Origin: Phallus indusiatus
Lineage: Eukaryota; Basidiomycota; Agaricomycetes; Phallales; Phallaceae
DNA: 64,000 bases
NCBI GenBank assembly: GCA_027605045.1
Contig: JAQFWX010000007.1
Span: forward strand, 992,001 to 1,056,000
Reading direction: 5' to 3'
Below, piece after piece: positions 55,116-64,000 of the stretch. Numbering within the stretch: position 1 is the first letter of the stretch; each line of letters starts with the position of its first letter. The position numbers and the translations under genes were made by a program. The notes under the pieces were generated by a model, which saw only the letters and a program-made list of their open reading frames with translations, had not been told where the DNA came from and did not search any database.

Positions 55116-56795
55116 ATGGATCTTCTCCCTGTCGAAACTCCACTTTCAATCAGCAATATAATTCCGGTTATCGATGGAGGATATAACCTTGGTAAGAATG
55201 GCATACATACATATATCAATCCATCGTCTAGTCATCTAAGTTCAATGCTTTTTTAGTGGCAGTCACTACCCTGCTACTATGGGATATCTTAATCACCTTA
55301 CCCAGAGAAGTAAATCATGAAATGTCTTGCTTTATTTTTCTATCATTTAATCCCTCAACTTGAAATAGGAAAAGTACATTTGGTCGTGAGCTTGTTTACT
55401 AGTATCTGGCAGACTAGCGAGAGCCTAATGACCAAACGCGAAATTGATAGATATCCCTCAAGATGCAATTGGATCACAATATTCTATATAATCACTCGCT
55501 ATGTGCCTTTCATTGCCAACGTGTATGCCAAGTAAAGTTCCATCCGTTATTCCGCATATTGATCGAATGTTATAGGGCTTGTCTAATATCATTATACATA
55601 CTGCAGCTCGGCGATTTGCTTGGCACGCTATTCTTTAAAATGACTGATCCAGGCACCGAACATTTTACCAGGATCATCAGAATACTAATCATATCATATA
55701 TAGTGCTTTGGTTCATTTCATTGATTTGCACGGAGATACTTTTCGTAAAAAGAGGTCAGTGGTGAGGTTTATGAAGAACCCCGTTGTTTCATCTTTCAGA
55801 TGGATTGATATCCTGATTACCTTCTTGACCACTGACAGTCGTAGCGTTGCATGGCGGCTCACGAATCCTTTCACGTATCTTGGCTGGGTTACTTGTCTGT
55901 GAAATAATTTTTGCAATTCTGCTCTCAACCCCGGTATACGCATTTTCAACCATCATGTTGAATTCTCTAAATCCTGATCTTATGATACTCTCAAGGGCTT
56001 GACACCGATTGTGTCGGTTCATCATTCCTCGGACCTAGGGACACAAACCCCCCACTTGGTATTATCATCTTTTAGAACCTATTTGCCGTACGAAAATGAA
56101 TTACTGCTTAAACATTGATGACTCATAAGCACTATTAGGTTGCCCGAAATTGGGTTCCAGGCCATCCTAGTTATGCTCGTCATCAATGTGATAATTTCGG
56201 ACTGGAGAGCAATATCAGATGGAAATTTTGTATCAGTCGTCGTCCGCGATGGGATATGGAGTTACGCATGTAATTTATGTGCGTGACTGATTCTTTGTTT
56301 TTTTTTAATTGTCACGGTCGATGAAGTTGATGCGAGTAAAAAAAAAAATAGGTGGTCTACTTGTAATTTATTTTCAACCAACATGGTTGAGCGGTCCTCT
56401 TGGACTACCTAATTCGCTGTAAGTTATTGAAGCTTTTATATTCTTTCGTACAAAATGCGCTAATTAAATTATGCCAAAATAAGATGGTCCTTCGCCAGTC
56501 TTTCGATCACCGTACGTCTTAAAGTTTTCACTATAAATAAAAATATGCGCATATTCACTAATTCTCTCAGAGCACTCGTTTGATTCTGAATCTTCGTGCT
56601 GTAGCAGCAAAACAATCCGGAGTGAACAATACCTCATCTGCCGGTCCCATTAATCACGGCGTTGGCATCCGTCTGACATTTCTCCAAGGCATTCAGTCTT
56701 TTCTCGCGTCTGGTGCACCAGAAAACGATGAATTTGCGGCATCATACCATTATAGCGAGTTTGGACACGATTCGGATTCTGACAACGATGATTAG
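55116..56795 (+). CDS. DUF6533-type seven-span membrane protein, copy 8
   Basis: ATG 55116 (MDLLPVETPLSISNIIPVID), then VAVTTLLLWDILITLPRE, microexon 55370-55386 (EKYIWS), YPSRCNWITIFYIITRYVPF, ACLISLYILQLGDLLG to LICTEILFVKR, VVALHGGSRILSRILAGLLV, LPEIGFQAILVMLVINVIIS, GGLLVIYFQPTWLSGPLG and STRLILNLRAVAAKQSGVN, with tail SDSDNDD. Splice donors GTAAGA, GTGAGC, GTATGC, GTCAGT. All exons open. The proximity of 500 bp to the F-box pseudogene downstream was increased by a 266-bp solo LTR. Confidence 0.8.
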
Positions 56796-56904
56796 TGCTT
56801 GTTCATTAATATAATGTGCACAGGAGTAAACTAATGTCATGTATACATGTTGTGCATCGGTTTTACACCCGGTATTTGTCCCAGTTGCGCGCATATATGT
56901 ATAT

Positions 56905-57170
56905 TGTAAGGGTTGGTACCCTCGTGCAGTGAACGTGACGTCATCCGTTCGTTTGTCGTCCTCGAGGTATTTTTAGTTCTTTGTGCGCATTAGCACATTC
57001 CCGTGTTTCTTTATGCTCAGGCTTTCCTTTATTTCACTTTCTTTGTTTTCTCTTCCTTTGTTTTCCTTAATTTGTATTACATTCGCTTTATTAGTATATA
57101 AAAGCTTCTATCTATTTTTGGCTTTTGCCCTCTCATTTGCTTCCTCGCGCGACGACCGCACAGGTTTACA
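56905..57170 (+). mobile_element. Small solo LTR (266 bp) in the convergent spacer
   Basis: Starts TGTAAGGGTTGG, ends AGGTTTACA, with TATATAAAAGC about 80 bp before the end (promoter-like). Flanks are ATAT repeats, so the duplication (4 or 5 bp) cannot be fixed. The empty site is visible in the other array units (GCGCATATAT...AGTAGAC), proving insertion. A family different from 1-6. Confidence 0.7.
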
Positions 57171-57236
57171 ATATATGTAGTAGACTCCAAGGTATCGGTC
57201 AAACAATGTCTCCCTGTTGCGCTTATATATTTATTA

Positions 57237-57286
57237 CATACACGACATACACGACATACACGACATACACGACATACACGACATTA
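57237..57286. repeat. Tandem repeat, 10-bp unit ACGACATACA x5
   Basis: Five units of ACGACATACA directly after the F-box 3' end. Paralogous spacers at 60560 and 63920 hold only one to three units, so repeat number changes between copies. Confidence 0.85.
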
Positions 57287-57288
57287 AA

Positions 57289-58165
57289 CTACACTTTGCT
57301 CAAAATCAATATCAAAACATCATCAATAGCACCCGTAGTAGACCCAACCATACTGTACCCCATCTTTAACGTAACACCCAGCCTCTCACAAACACTCATC
57401 AACCCATTCTTCCTCATATCATCCGGATCTGGAGAATTGATAATCAACATCTTAAGCAGGTGTAAACTCGTATGACTAGTAAGCCCACGCGTCCATTTTT
57501 CTTCACGCGTGCCCGTTATGCCTGGTTCGATGGTAAGCCATCCTACTTCGACGATTTTAAGTTTGTCAGCTTCGAAAGAAGTGAAAAGGGAGGTATCGTA
57601 AGGTGCGTTTGGGAGGTGAAGTCGTTCGAGGTTCGTGAAATGAAACGGGCTCGGGAGAGCGTCCGATTGGAATAAGTTCCAGAATCTGACATTCCCGTCG
57701 CCATGAAAATCACGCAAAATGAGAGCTCGGAGAGTGTGTTCGTATGTTTTGCAGAGAAAGGTTATAGCTTTGAGGGAGTCGGCGTTACCATAGGAAGGAC
57801 CTAAATCGAGAGCTTGCAGGTTTGTGCAGTTGCACATGTCAGAAAAAAGAGGTTATGAGTATTTTGCGGCTGATGTATCATGGAACCGCATAAAATGCAG
57901 CGATTTAGGCGAAATAAACGTTATGGTTGGAAGTTCTTTGAAGGTACGTGTTAGAGTTATATTAAGAGATTTAAGTCTCTCGCTGAATGCAGGACCGAAC
58001 ACTTGGAGAGGCGCTGAATCAATCAACGTCAATGATCCGAAATTGGTGGATTTGAGGAGGCCTTCTGCGATGCGACCGTTGGTGAGATCGGGTGGAGGAA
58101 ACCAGTATTCAACTGCGTTGTGCGACATCCGCGAACGGGAGTAGTATTCGTTCGAGCTGGCGATT
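57289..58165 (-). pseudogene. F-box paralogue, C-terminal part only
   Basis: 58165-57853 encodes SNEYYSRSRMSHNAVEYWFP to HFMRFHDTSAAKYS. The frame then shifts to NCTNLQALDLGPSYGNADS and on to the end GYSMVGSTTGAIDDV. The F-box and N-terminal third are absent; homology stops sharply at about 58165. Very similar to 60582-62123. Confidence 0.85.
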
Positions 58166-58700
58166 GATGCATGCAAAAATCTTTAATGGTTTATAAACGA
58201 ATCAAAGCAATCACTTTGCGTTCTCTGAATCTATATTACCATTTTCGTTTTGAGTTTAAATCGCAATACAAACAATACAAAACAAGCGTTCTAATCTGTT
58301 TATAAACAGTCACGGTTTTTTGCGAAATTAGCTATAGAGGGCTGCGCGACCGCCTCTGCGACCGAAACTCAGTTTCGCACAGGTTATCCGGCATGTTCTC
58401 GAGGGCGAAGTGGGAACTCTCTCATTCATTCAAACAAAGGTAAAACACAGTAGGCTTCTTTTTTGAATTGTGGTGGGGTTTCTGCGAGTTTAATTCCGAA
58501 CACTCCACCCACTTTTAGTCTCTCAATTGCTTACAAACTCTCCGAGTCATCAATGCATCATGCATCAATCTCAACACGCAGGCCGTGTATCCACTACTAG
58601 TATTTGAATATAAATCAAGATTCCGGCGCTGAAACCAACTGTCCAAGTATCTCAGTTCAGTTATTGCCCGCTCCGGGAAGTAGCTTCATCTTTGACCTCG
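58166..58700. other. Upstream region of DUF6533 copy 9
   Basis: Contains the conserved block AACTCAGTTTCGCACAGGTT and the CACTCCA/CTTACAAACTCTCC stretch, shared with 49500-49720. Likely promoter of the array genes. No other feature. Confidence 0.5.
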
Positions 58701-60303
58701 ATGAATCTTTCTATTGTGGCGTCGGTGGAAACTACAGTACTTATCGCGAACCTAAGGACACTCTCCGGTGGCGAATACAATCTTGGTGGGCCCATATATC
58801 AAAACTATCATTCAATTTGGTGAATGATTCGAGTCGTTTTTCAGTTGCGATTACTACCCTGTTGTTGTGGGACATCATAATCACCTTACCCAGAGAAGTA
58901 CTATATTGTGAAATAACTCGCTTGATTTCTCTATCATCTAACCCTTGATTTTGGCAATAGAAGAGGTACATTTGGTCGTAAGCTCATTTTTGATACAGTC
59001 TCAGCGTACCATAAAACCGAACGGGAGATCGATAGATATCACTCAAAACCCAATTGGATCACTTTATTCTACATAATCACTCGCTATGTGCCTTTCATTA
59101 CCAACGCGTACGTCAACTGACTTTCAAAATTAGTTGTTCCGCATATTCATTGATTGAAGAGCTTGCTTAATCTCAATGCTCCGGCTTGATTTGTTTAGGG
59201 TTTCTGGCGTGCTAAATTTCTCTTATTCAGAAACAACTCGAATCGCACGAGTAATCAATATTTTTACGATACTATATTTAGTTGGTTGGTTAATTTTATT
59301 GATTTCGGCGGAGATACTCTTCATAAGAAGAGGTGAGCGGTCAGGATGCCATTTTGTATAGATTCTAACCTTGGCCGGGAAAGTTGTGGCCTTGTATGGC
59401 GGGTCACGGCTTCTTTCACGTATCTTAGCTGGTTCTCTCATCTGTGAATTAATTTCCACACTTATTGTGTATCTGAAAAGTGTCCCGGTATGTTCAAAAT
59501 CGATCACCTTATCACATTCACTAAATACTCTCAAGGTGACGTTATCTCCGGTTGTGATCACTGTTAGAACCTTACCAACGCATGACATTGTGATAATATC
59601 ATCTTCCGGAGTAACTTTTTCGTATGGAAATAGCTGAAAATTCAACAATAAGTACTGATTGTTCATTCATCCTTAGGTATCCCGAACTTGTGTTTCAGGC
59701 TCTCTTAGTCGTGCTCGTCATAAAAGTGATAATCTCGGATTGGAGAGGAATAACAGAGGGAAATTTCTTATCAATCGTCGTCCGTGATGGGATATGGAGT
59801 TACGTATTTAATCTATGTGCGTGACTGATCAATTTGCCTTCTGCAATTCTCGATAAAGTTGATGTGAATGAAAAATAGGCGGTCTACTTGTGATTATTTT
59901 TCCACCACCACAATTGAGTGGACCTCTCGGGCTGCCCAATATACTGTAGGTTATTGTTATTTTATATCCTTTCATTCAAAATGTGCTGATGGAATTATGC
60001 GAAAATGAGATGGTCCTTCGTCAGTTTTTCGATCACCGTATGCTTTCACTCTCACTGTACAAATATGTGCATATTCACCACCAATTCTCATAGAGCACTC
60101 GTCTGATTTTGAATCTTCGCGCTGCAGCAGCAAGACAATCAGGAGCGAACAATGGCTCTTCCCCCGGCCGCAGTGGCGTTGGCACATTTCTTCAAGGCAT
60201 TCAGTCTTTTCTAACGTCTGGTGCACCAGAAAACGATGAATTCGCGGCATCATACCATTATAGCGATTTGGGACACGATTCGGATTCTGACAACGATGAT
60301 TAG
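58701..60303 (+). CDS. DUF6533-type seven-span membrane protein, copy 9
   Basis: Exon 1 58701-58785 (MNLSIVASVETTVLIANLRT), exon 2 58845-58897 (VAITTLLLWDIIITLPRE), microexon 58961-58977 (KRYIWS), YHSKPNWITLFYIITRYVPF, ACLISMLRLDLF to LLISAEILFIRR, VVALYGGSRLLSRILAGSLI, YPELVFQALLVVLVIKVIIS, GGLLVIIFPPPQLSGPLG, SWSFVSFSIT and STRLILNLRAAAARQSGANN, with tail SDSDNDD and TAG at 60301-60303. VVALYGGS matches the x-YALYG-R motif typical of DUF6533 proteins. Everything is open, so this is the clearest intact copy. It converges with the intact F-box gene, which ends 280 bp further on. Confidence 0.82.
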
Positions 60304-60581
60304 TGCCTGCTCATTGATTATGATATACTTCTGTGTACAGGGGTAAATTAGTGTTATTTATATGACATGTCGAGTATCGGTTTTATACCCGGGATTTGTC
60401 CATGCTAGACTTAGACTCCAAGGTGTTGGTTAAAAAATGTCTCTCATAGCTTGTTGCGCCTATATATATTTATTAAATACACAAAATATGTACTAGACTC
60501 CAAGATATCGGTTAAACAATGTCTCTCATAGCCTGTTGCGTTTATATATTTATTACATACACGACATACTAGTACACGACA

Positions 60582-62123
60582 TTACACTACACTTTGCTCG
60601 AAATCAATATCAAAAACATCATCAATAGCACCCGTAGTAGACCCGACCATACTGTACCCCATCTTCAATGTAACACCTAACCTCTCACAAACACTCATCA
60701 ACCCACTCTTCCTCATATCATCCGGATCTGGAGAATTGATAATCAACATCTTAAGCAAGTGTAAACTCGAATGACTAGTCAACCCGCGCGTCCATTTTTC
60801 TTCACGTGTGCCCGTTATGCCAGGTTCGATGGTAAGCCATCCTACTTCGACGAGTTTGAGTTTGTCAGCTTTGAAAGAAGCGAAAAGGGAGGTGTCGTAA
60901 GGTGCGTTTGGGAGGTGAAGTCGTTCGAGGTTCGTGAAATGAAACGGGCTCGGGAGAGCGTCCGATTGGAATAAGTTCCAGAATCTGACATTCCCGTCGC
61001 CACGAAAATCACGCAAAATGAGAGCTCGGAGAGTGTGTTCGTATGTTTTGCAGAGAAAGGTTATGGCCTTGAGTGTATCGGCGTTACCATACGAAAGACC
61101 TAAATCAAGAGCTTGCAAGTTTGTGCAGTTGCACATGTCAGACGAAAGCGGCCATGAATATTTTGCAGGTGTTGTATCGTGGAACCGCATAAAATGCAGC
61201 GATTTGGGAGGAATAAACGTTATGGTAGGCAGTTCTTTGAAGGTACGCGTTAGAGTTATATTAAGAGATTTCAGTCTCTCCCATTGGTTGAATGCGGGAC
61301 CGAACACCCGGAGAGGCGCTGGATCTATAAGGGTCAACGATCTGAGATTGGTGGATTTGAGAAGACCTTCTGCGATACGTCCGTTAGTGAGATCGGGTGG
61401 AGGAAACCGATATTCAACTGCGTTATGTGATATCCGCGGACGCGAGTAGTACTCTCTCGAGCTGGTGAAGCTGATGATGACTTCGGATGTGGAAGAGCAC
61501 ATGGACAACAGGTCCGCGACGTCGTTCTGCCATATTGACCAGTGGTTCGCTTGTCTGGTTGAAGATGGGGTATATAGCTGAGCATCCCTCCTGCGGATCG
61601 TTTTCCAATCAGGAAAGGAAGATGAAGAGGGGTCCTGCCTTGGGGCGAAGTTGCGGGGGATACAATATAGTGGCAAATGGTGGCGACGTTGAGTCGGACT
61701 AGTACCCGGGGCTGGTTCTGGATCCGGTGCGAGAGGACGCGGTCTCCTCGGCGTGCTGATGCTGCATCTAAACTCTGAGAACGAGAAGTCCAAACGCGAT
61801 ACCGCTAGAGCAAGCTGACGGTTGCTTTTGAAAAGCACGAGCAAACCGCGTAATGCCTCAGTGGTGTGTACTTGTAGATCTTCAAGAAAGACGTCTCTAG
61901 CGTGAGGACGCCATGACTTTGAAACAGAGGCTAGACAGCGATAGACGTTAAGCCTGCTGTGTAGCTTTGAGAAGACAAAGTTGGAAAGTGGATGGGAGAT
62001 CTGGTTTTGTGTTGCGTAGACGTCTTGAAAGATCGGTCGCCTTTTGAATAGAATCAGTAAGATCTAGTAGTGTATACACTTGAATACATACCACAATTCA
62101 TACGGCAAGTCCGCCTTTACCAT
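60582..62123 (-). CDS. F-box protein, intact array copy
   Basis: Exon 1 62123-62092 (MVKADLPYELW), 51-nt intron (GTATGT...AAAG), exon 2 62040-60582; 496 residues. After the F-box (LPYELWRPIFQDVYA, YRCLASVSKSWRPHARDVFL) come a basic/proline linker (RRPRPLAPDPEPAP) and leucine-rich repeats such as LRSLTLIDPAPLRVFG, LKSLNITLTRTFKEL, LQALDLGLSYGNAD and LERLHLPNAPYD. Expected role: substrate adaptor of an SCF ubiquitin ligase. It is the template that all degraded copies resemble. Its start codon lies five bases from an ATG of the divergent ORF to the right, so its original promoter has been replaced. Confidence 0.85.
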
Positions 62124-62298
62124 CGAAGATGACGGAAGAGAGAGAGAGAGAAGTGGACTTGGTTAAGAGTCACATCGACAAGAGGAGAGTTAATTCGGGA
62201 ACTACCGCGGAGACGCGCATCGGCGGCAGCCAGTGACGACGGTCTTTGAACGGCGTTTGGGTCGGAAACATCGCCGTTCAGTTGAGCTCATTTACACC

Positions 62299-63054
62299 AT
62301 GAGGATAGAAGAAGGTTTCCAGAATGAGCTCTTCGCCTACAACATTAGGGTTGAATTCCAGGATTCTGCCACTTTCTTTGGGGTGGATCCACTTCCTGCC
62401 CCTACCGTAACTCCTGAGGAGATTCTGTCAGCTACCGATGCGAACGACGCAGTGTCCGACGAAGGCTATGCCGTACTCCGCACACTCGATCTTGCCATGG
62501 CCCTCCCCCCCAATGAAGAATCGGCCGTCGATGACTTTGCAGTGGCTCTTCTTCGCTCGTGTGGTTATGTCAGAAGGGGACGAGTTGCTCGGACAAGGAA
62601 AGATTTACCTCTTATAATATGCGGGGAGAACAGGCATGCCAAGACGGACGTATGCATTTTGGATGACAATGACATCCTTTTGCTTGTTCAAGAAGATAAG
62701 CGCCATCTGGATAATTCCGATCCTGAGGCTCAACTCATCGCAGAAGCCATAGCAGCCTTCTACGCAAATAACCAAACGCGTATGAGGACGTTGGGTCTCC
62801 CTATACTGCCTTCCAAGTTGATTCCTGGAATTATAATGAAAGGGACCACGCCTACTTTCTACAAGGTCCCTGTTACTACAACCCTCGTCAAGGCTGTGGC
62901 GACAGGGATGTACCCCTCGCAACAGACAGTTGTTTATGCCCATATCCCTGACATACCTCGACCCGCACGCCGCTGGAGTGAAGGGATGAGGCCTCTGGAT
63001 AATAGGAGAATAATTCTGTCTTGTTACGAGGCTTTTAAGTCATTTGTCAATTAA
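62299..63054 (+). CDS. PD-(D/E)XK-nuclease-like protein of a repetitive basidiomycete family
   Basis: From ATG 62299 to the stop at 63052: DDFAVALLRSCGYV, RTRKDLPLIICGENRHAKTD, VCILDDNDILLLVQEDKRH, then AEAIAAFYANNQTRM, GTTPTFYKVPVT and RPLDNRRIILSCYEAFKSFV. The spacing D...(E)DK with an upstream Asp is that of PD-(D/E)XK nucleases; the assignment is inference. I recognise this as a multi-copy, uncharacterised basidiomycete family. A shorter frame from ATG 62129 (VKSHIDKRR) ends at TGA 62228-62230 and could be the true N-terminus, with one base lost or an unseen intron between; in that case the gene is slightly damaged. Confidence 0.6.
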   Translation: MRIEEGFQNELFAYNIRVEFQDSATFFGVDPLPAPTVTPEEILSATDANDAVSDEGYAVLRTLDLAMALPPNEESAVDDFAVALLRSCGYVRRGRVARTRKDLPLIICGENRHAKTDVCILDDNDILLLVQEDKRHLDNSDPEAQLIAEAIAAFYANNQTRMRTLGLPILPSKLIPGIIMKGTTPTFYKVPVTTTLVKAVATGMYPSQQTVVYAHIPDIPRPARRWSEGMRPLDNRRIILSCYEAFKSFVN

Positions 63055-63491
63055 TGTTTTAGTCATTGTAGTCCTGATTGATATGTGCACTATTAGCGCA
63101 AAGTTGAATTGTAATCCGTTCTTAATAAATAGGGGTGTTCAATAGATCCGAATGAATATAGAGCAACGAAGAGTGGCTGAGCGAGCGTTTGGGAGGAAGT
63201 TGAAAGTTGGCGAGAGGATGACCCAGAAGGATGAGATGTGGAATTGTTTGGGGGAATGCTGTCTTGAGCGGGTTGAGGGTCCATGTCGGTCAGTGGGAGT
63301 TGGTGTTTGAATTGGGAGGGGCGGACTTGAGTGTTAGGTAAAATAGTTCCGTATTTCGGTTCATGCTAATAATAAAATTAGTTTTTTATTTTATTTTCAT
63401 TTCTATGGTAAAGTTAGTGATCATGTTTAAGCAAGGGAGAAAAATTACTTGAAGTGTTCACTCTCAATACAAAGCACCTACTAATTCTATT
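63055..63491. other. Intergenic, no supported gene
   Basis: AT-rich 3' flank of the previous ORF. It breaks the regular DUF6533/F-box order; similarity to the array resumes near 63490. Confidence 0.45.
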
Positions 63492-63720
63492 AGAGCACTC
63501 GTTTGATTTTGAATCTTCGTGCTGCAGTAGCAAACCAATCTGGAATGAACAATATATCTCATCCCCCGGCCCTGTTATTCTCGGCGTTGGCACCCATCTG
63601 ACATTTCGCCCAGGCATTCAGTCTTTTTCCGCGTCTGGTGCACCAGAAAACGATGAATTCGCAGCATCATACCATTATAGTGATTTGGGACGCGATTCGG
63701 ATTCTGACAACGATGATTAG
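63492..63720 (+). pseudogene. DUF6533-type, copy 10 (last exon, frameshifted)
   Basis: STRLILNLRAAVANQSGMNN, then two extra bases (ATAT instead of AT) shift the frame. The other frame continues GVGTHLTFRPGIQSF to the tail SDSDNDD. Only the last exon is present. Confidence 0.8.
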
Positions 63721-63959
63721 TGCCTGCTCATTAATTATGTGTACAGGAGTAAATTAGCGTTATTTATACATGTCGAGTACCGGTTTTAAACCGGGATTTA
63801 TCCATACTAGACTTAGACTCCAAGGTGTTGGTTAAAAATGTTTCGCTTGTTGCGCTTATATATATGCTAGACTCCAAGGTATCGGTTAAAGAATGTCTCC
63901 CTGTTGCGCCTATATATTTTTTACATACACGACATACACGACATACACGACATTACACG

Positions 63960-64000
63960 ACAAAAATCGATATCAAAAACATCATCAATAACACCCGTAG
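63960..64000 (-). pseudogene. F-box paralogue, 3' end at window edge
   Basis: AAATCGATATCAAAAACATCATCAATA-type sequence identical in layout to the C-terminal codons (GAIDDVFDIDF) of 60582-62123. The gene continues beyond the window, so the array is longer than seen here. Confidence 0.65.

Noticed and set aside
57240..57290. Short regular repeat as a CRISPR-like array
   Set aside because: Simple 10-bp tandem repeat without spacers in a eukaryotic spacer region.
62605..62943. Minus-strand frame of 112 codons
   Set aside because: Antisense of the nuclease-like ORF, whose plus-strand translation contains the recognisable motifs.

Overview
The window looks like a gene-poor, transposon-rich stretch of a mushroom-forming basidiomycete (Agaricomycetes). 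The evidence is very short introns (about 45-90 nt), F-box proteins with an LPxELW start, DUF6533-type multi-spanning membrane proteins, an RRG7-like mitochondrial protein, and a chromodomain Ty3/gypsy element. No rRNA gene, CRISPR array or prokaryotic gene was seen. All similarity statements are from reading the sequence; no database was searched.

Left part (1-13.9 kb): a fragment of an F-box paralogue at the edge, then almost only transposon debris. This holds one hAT-type MITE, solo LTRs of several families (most with 5-bp target duplications), two unrecognised proline-rich ORFs (7.1-8.2 kb), and a minus-strand coding remnant at 10.9-12.3 kb whose reading frame continues across an inserted solo LTR and a 601-bp insertion.

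Middle part (13.9-34.3 kb): two plus-strand multi-exon genes of repetitive, transposon-associated type (13966-27367 and 29428-32587), heavily invaded. The first carries a hAT MITE and an 8-kb chromovirus (18741-26706), which itself carries a hAT element, a CACTA-like element and a foreign solo LTR. Between the genes lie another solo LTR and a CACTA-like element holding a mariner-like one. The second gene is split by three solo LTRs nested inside each other. Reading frame is restored at the hAT-MITE and chromovirus junctions of the first gene and at the solo-LTR junction of the second, so these are insertions into coding DNA. A MULE-type element with 163-bp perfect TIRs lies next to a PP2C-like C-terminal fragment.

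Right part (35-64 kb): an RRG7-like gene with one in-frame TGA, an intact F-box gene, then a tandem array in which a plus-strand DUF6533-type membrane gene faces a minus-strand F-box gene. Ten DUF6533 copies (about four apparently intact) and five F-box copies (one intact) are visible in the array. A PD-(D/E)XK-like ORF interrupts it at 62.2-63.1 kb. The convergent receptor-like/F-box unit is the most interesting cellular feature; the predicted self-priming of the LTR elements is the most interesting mobile-element feature.
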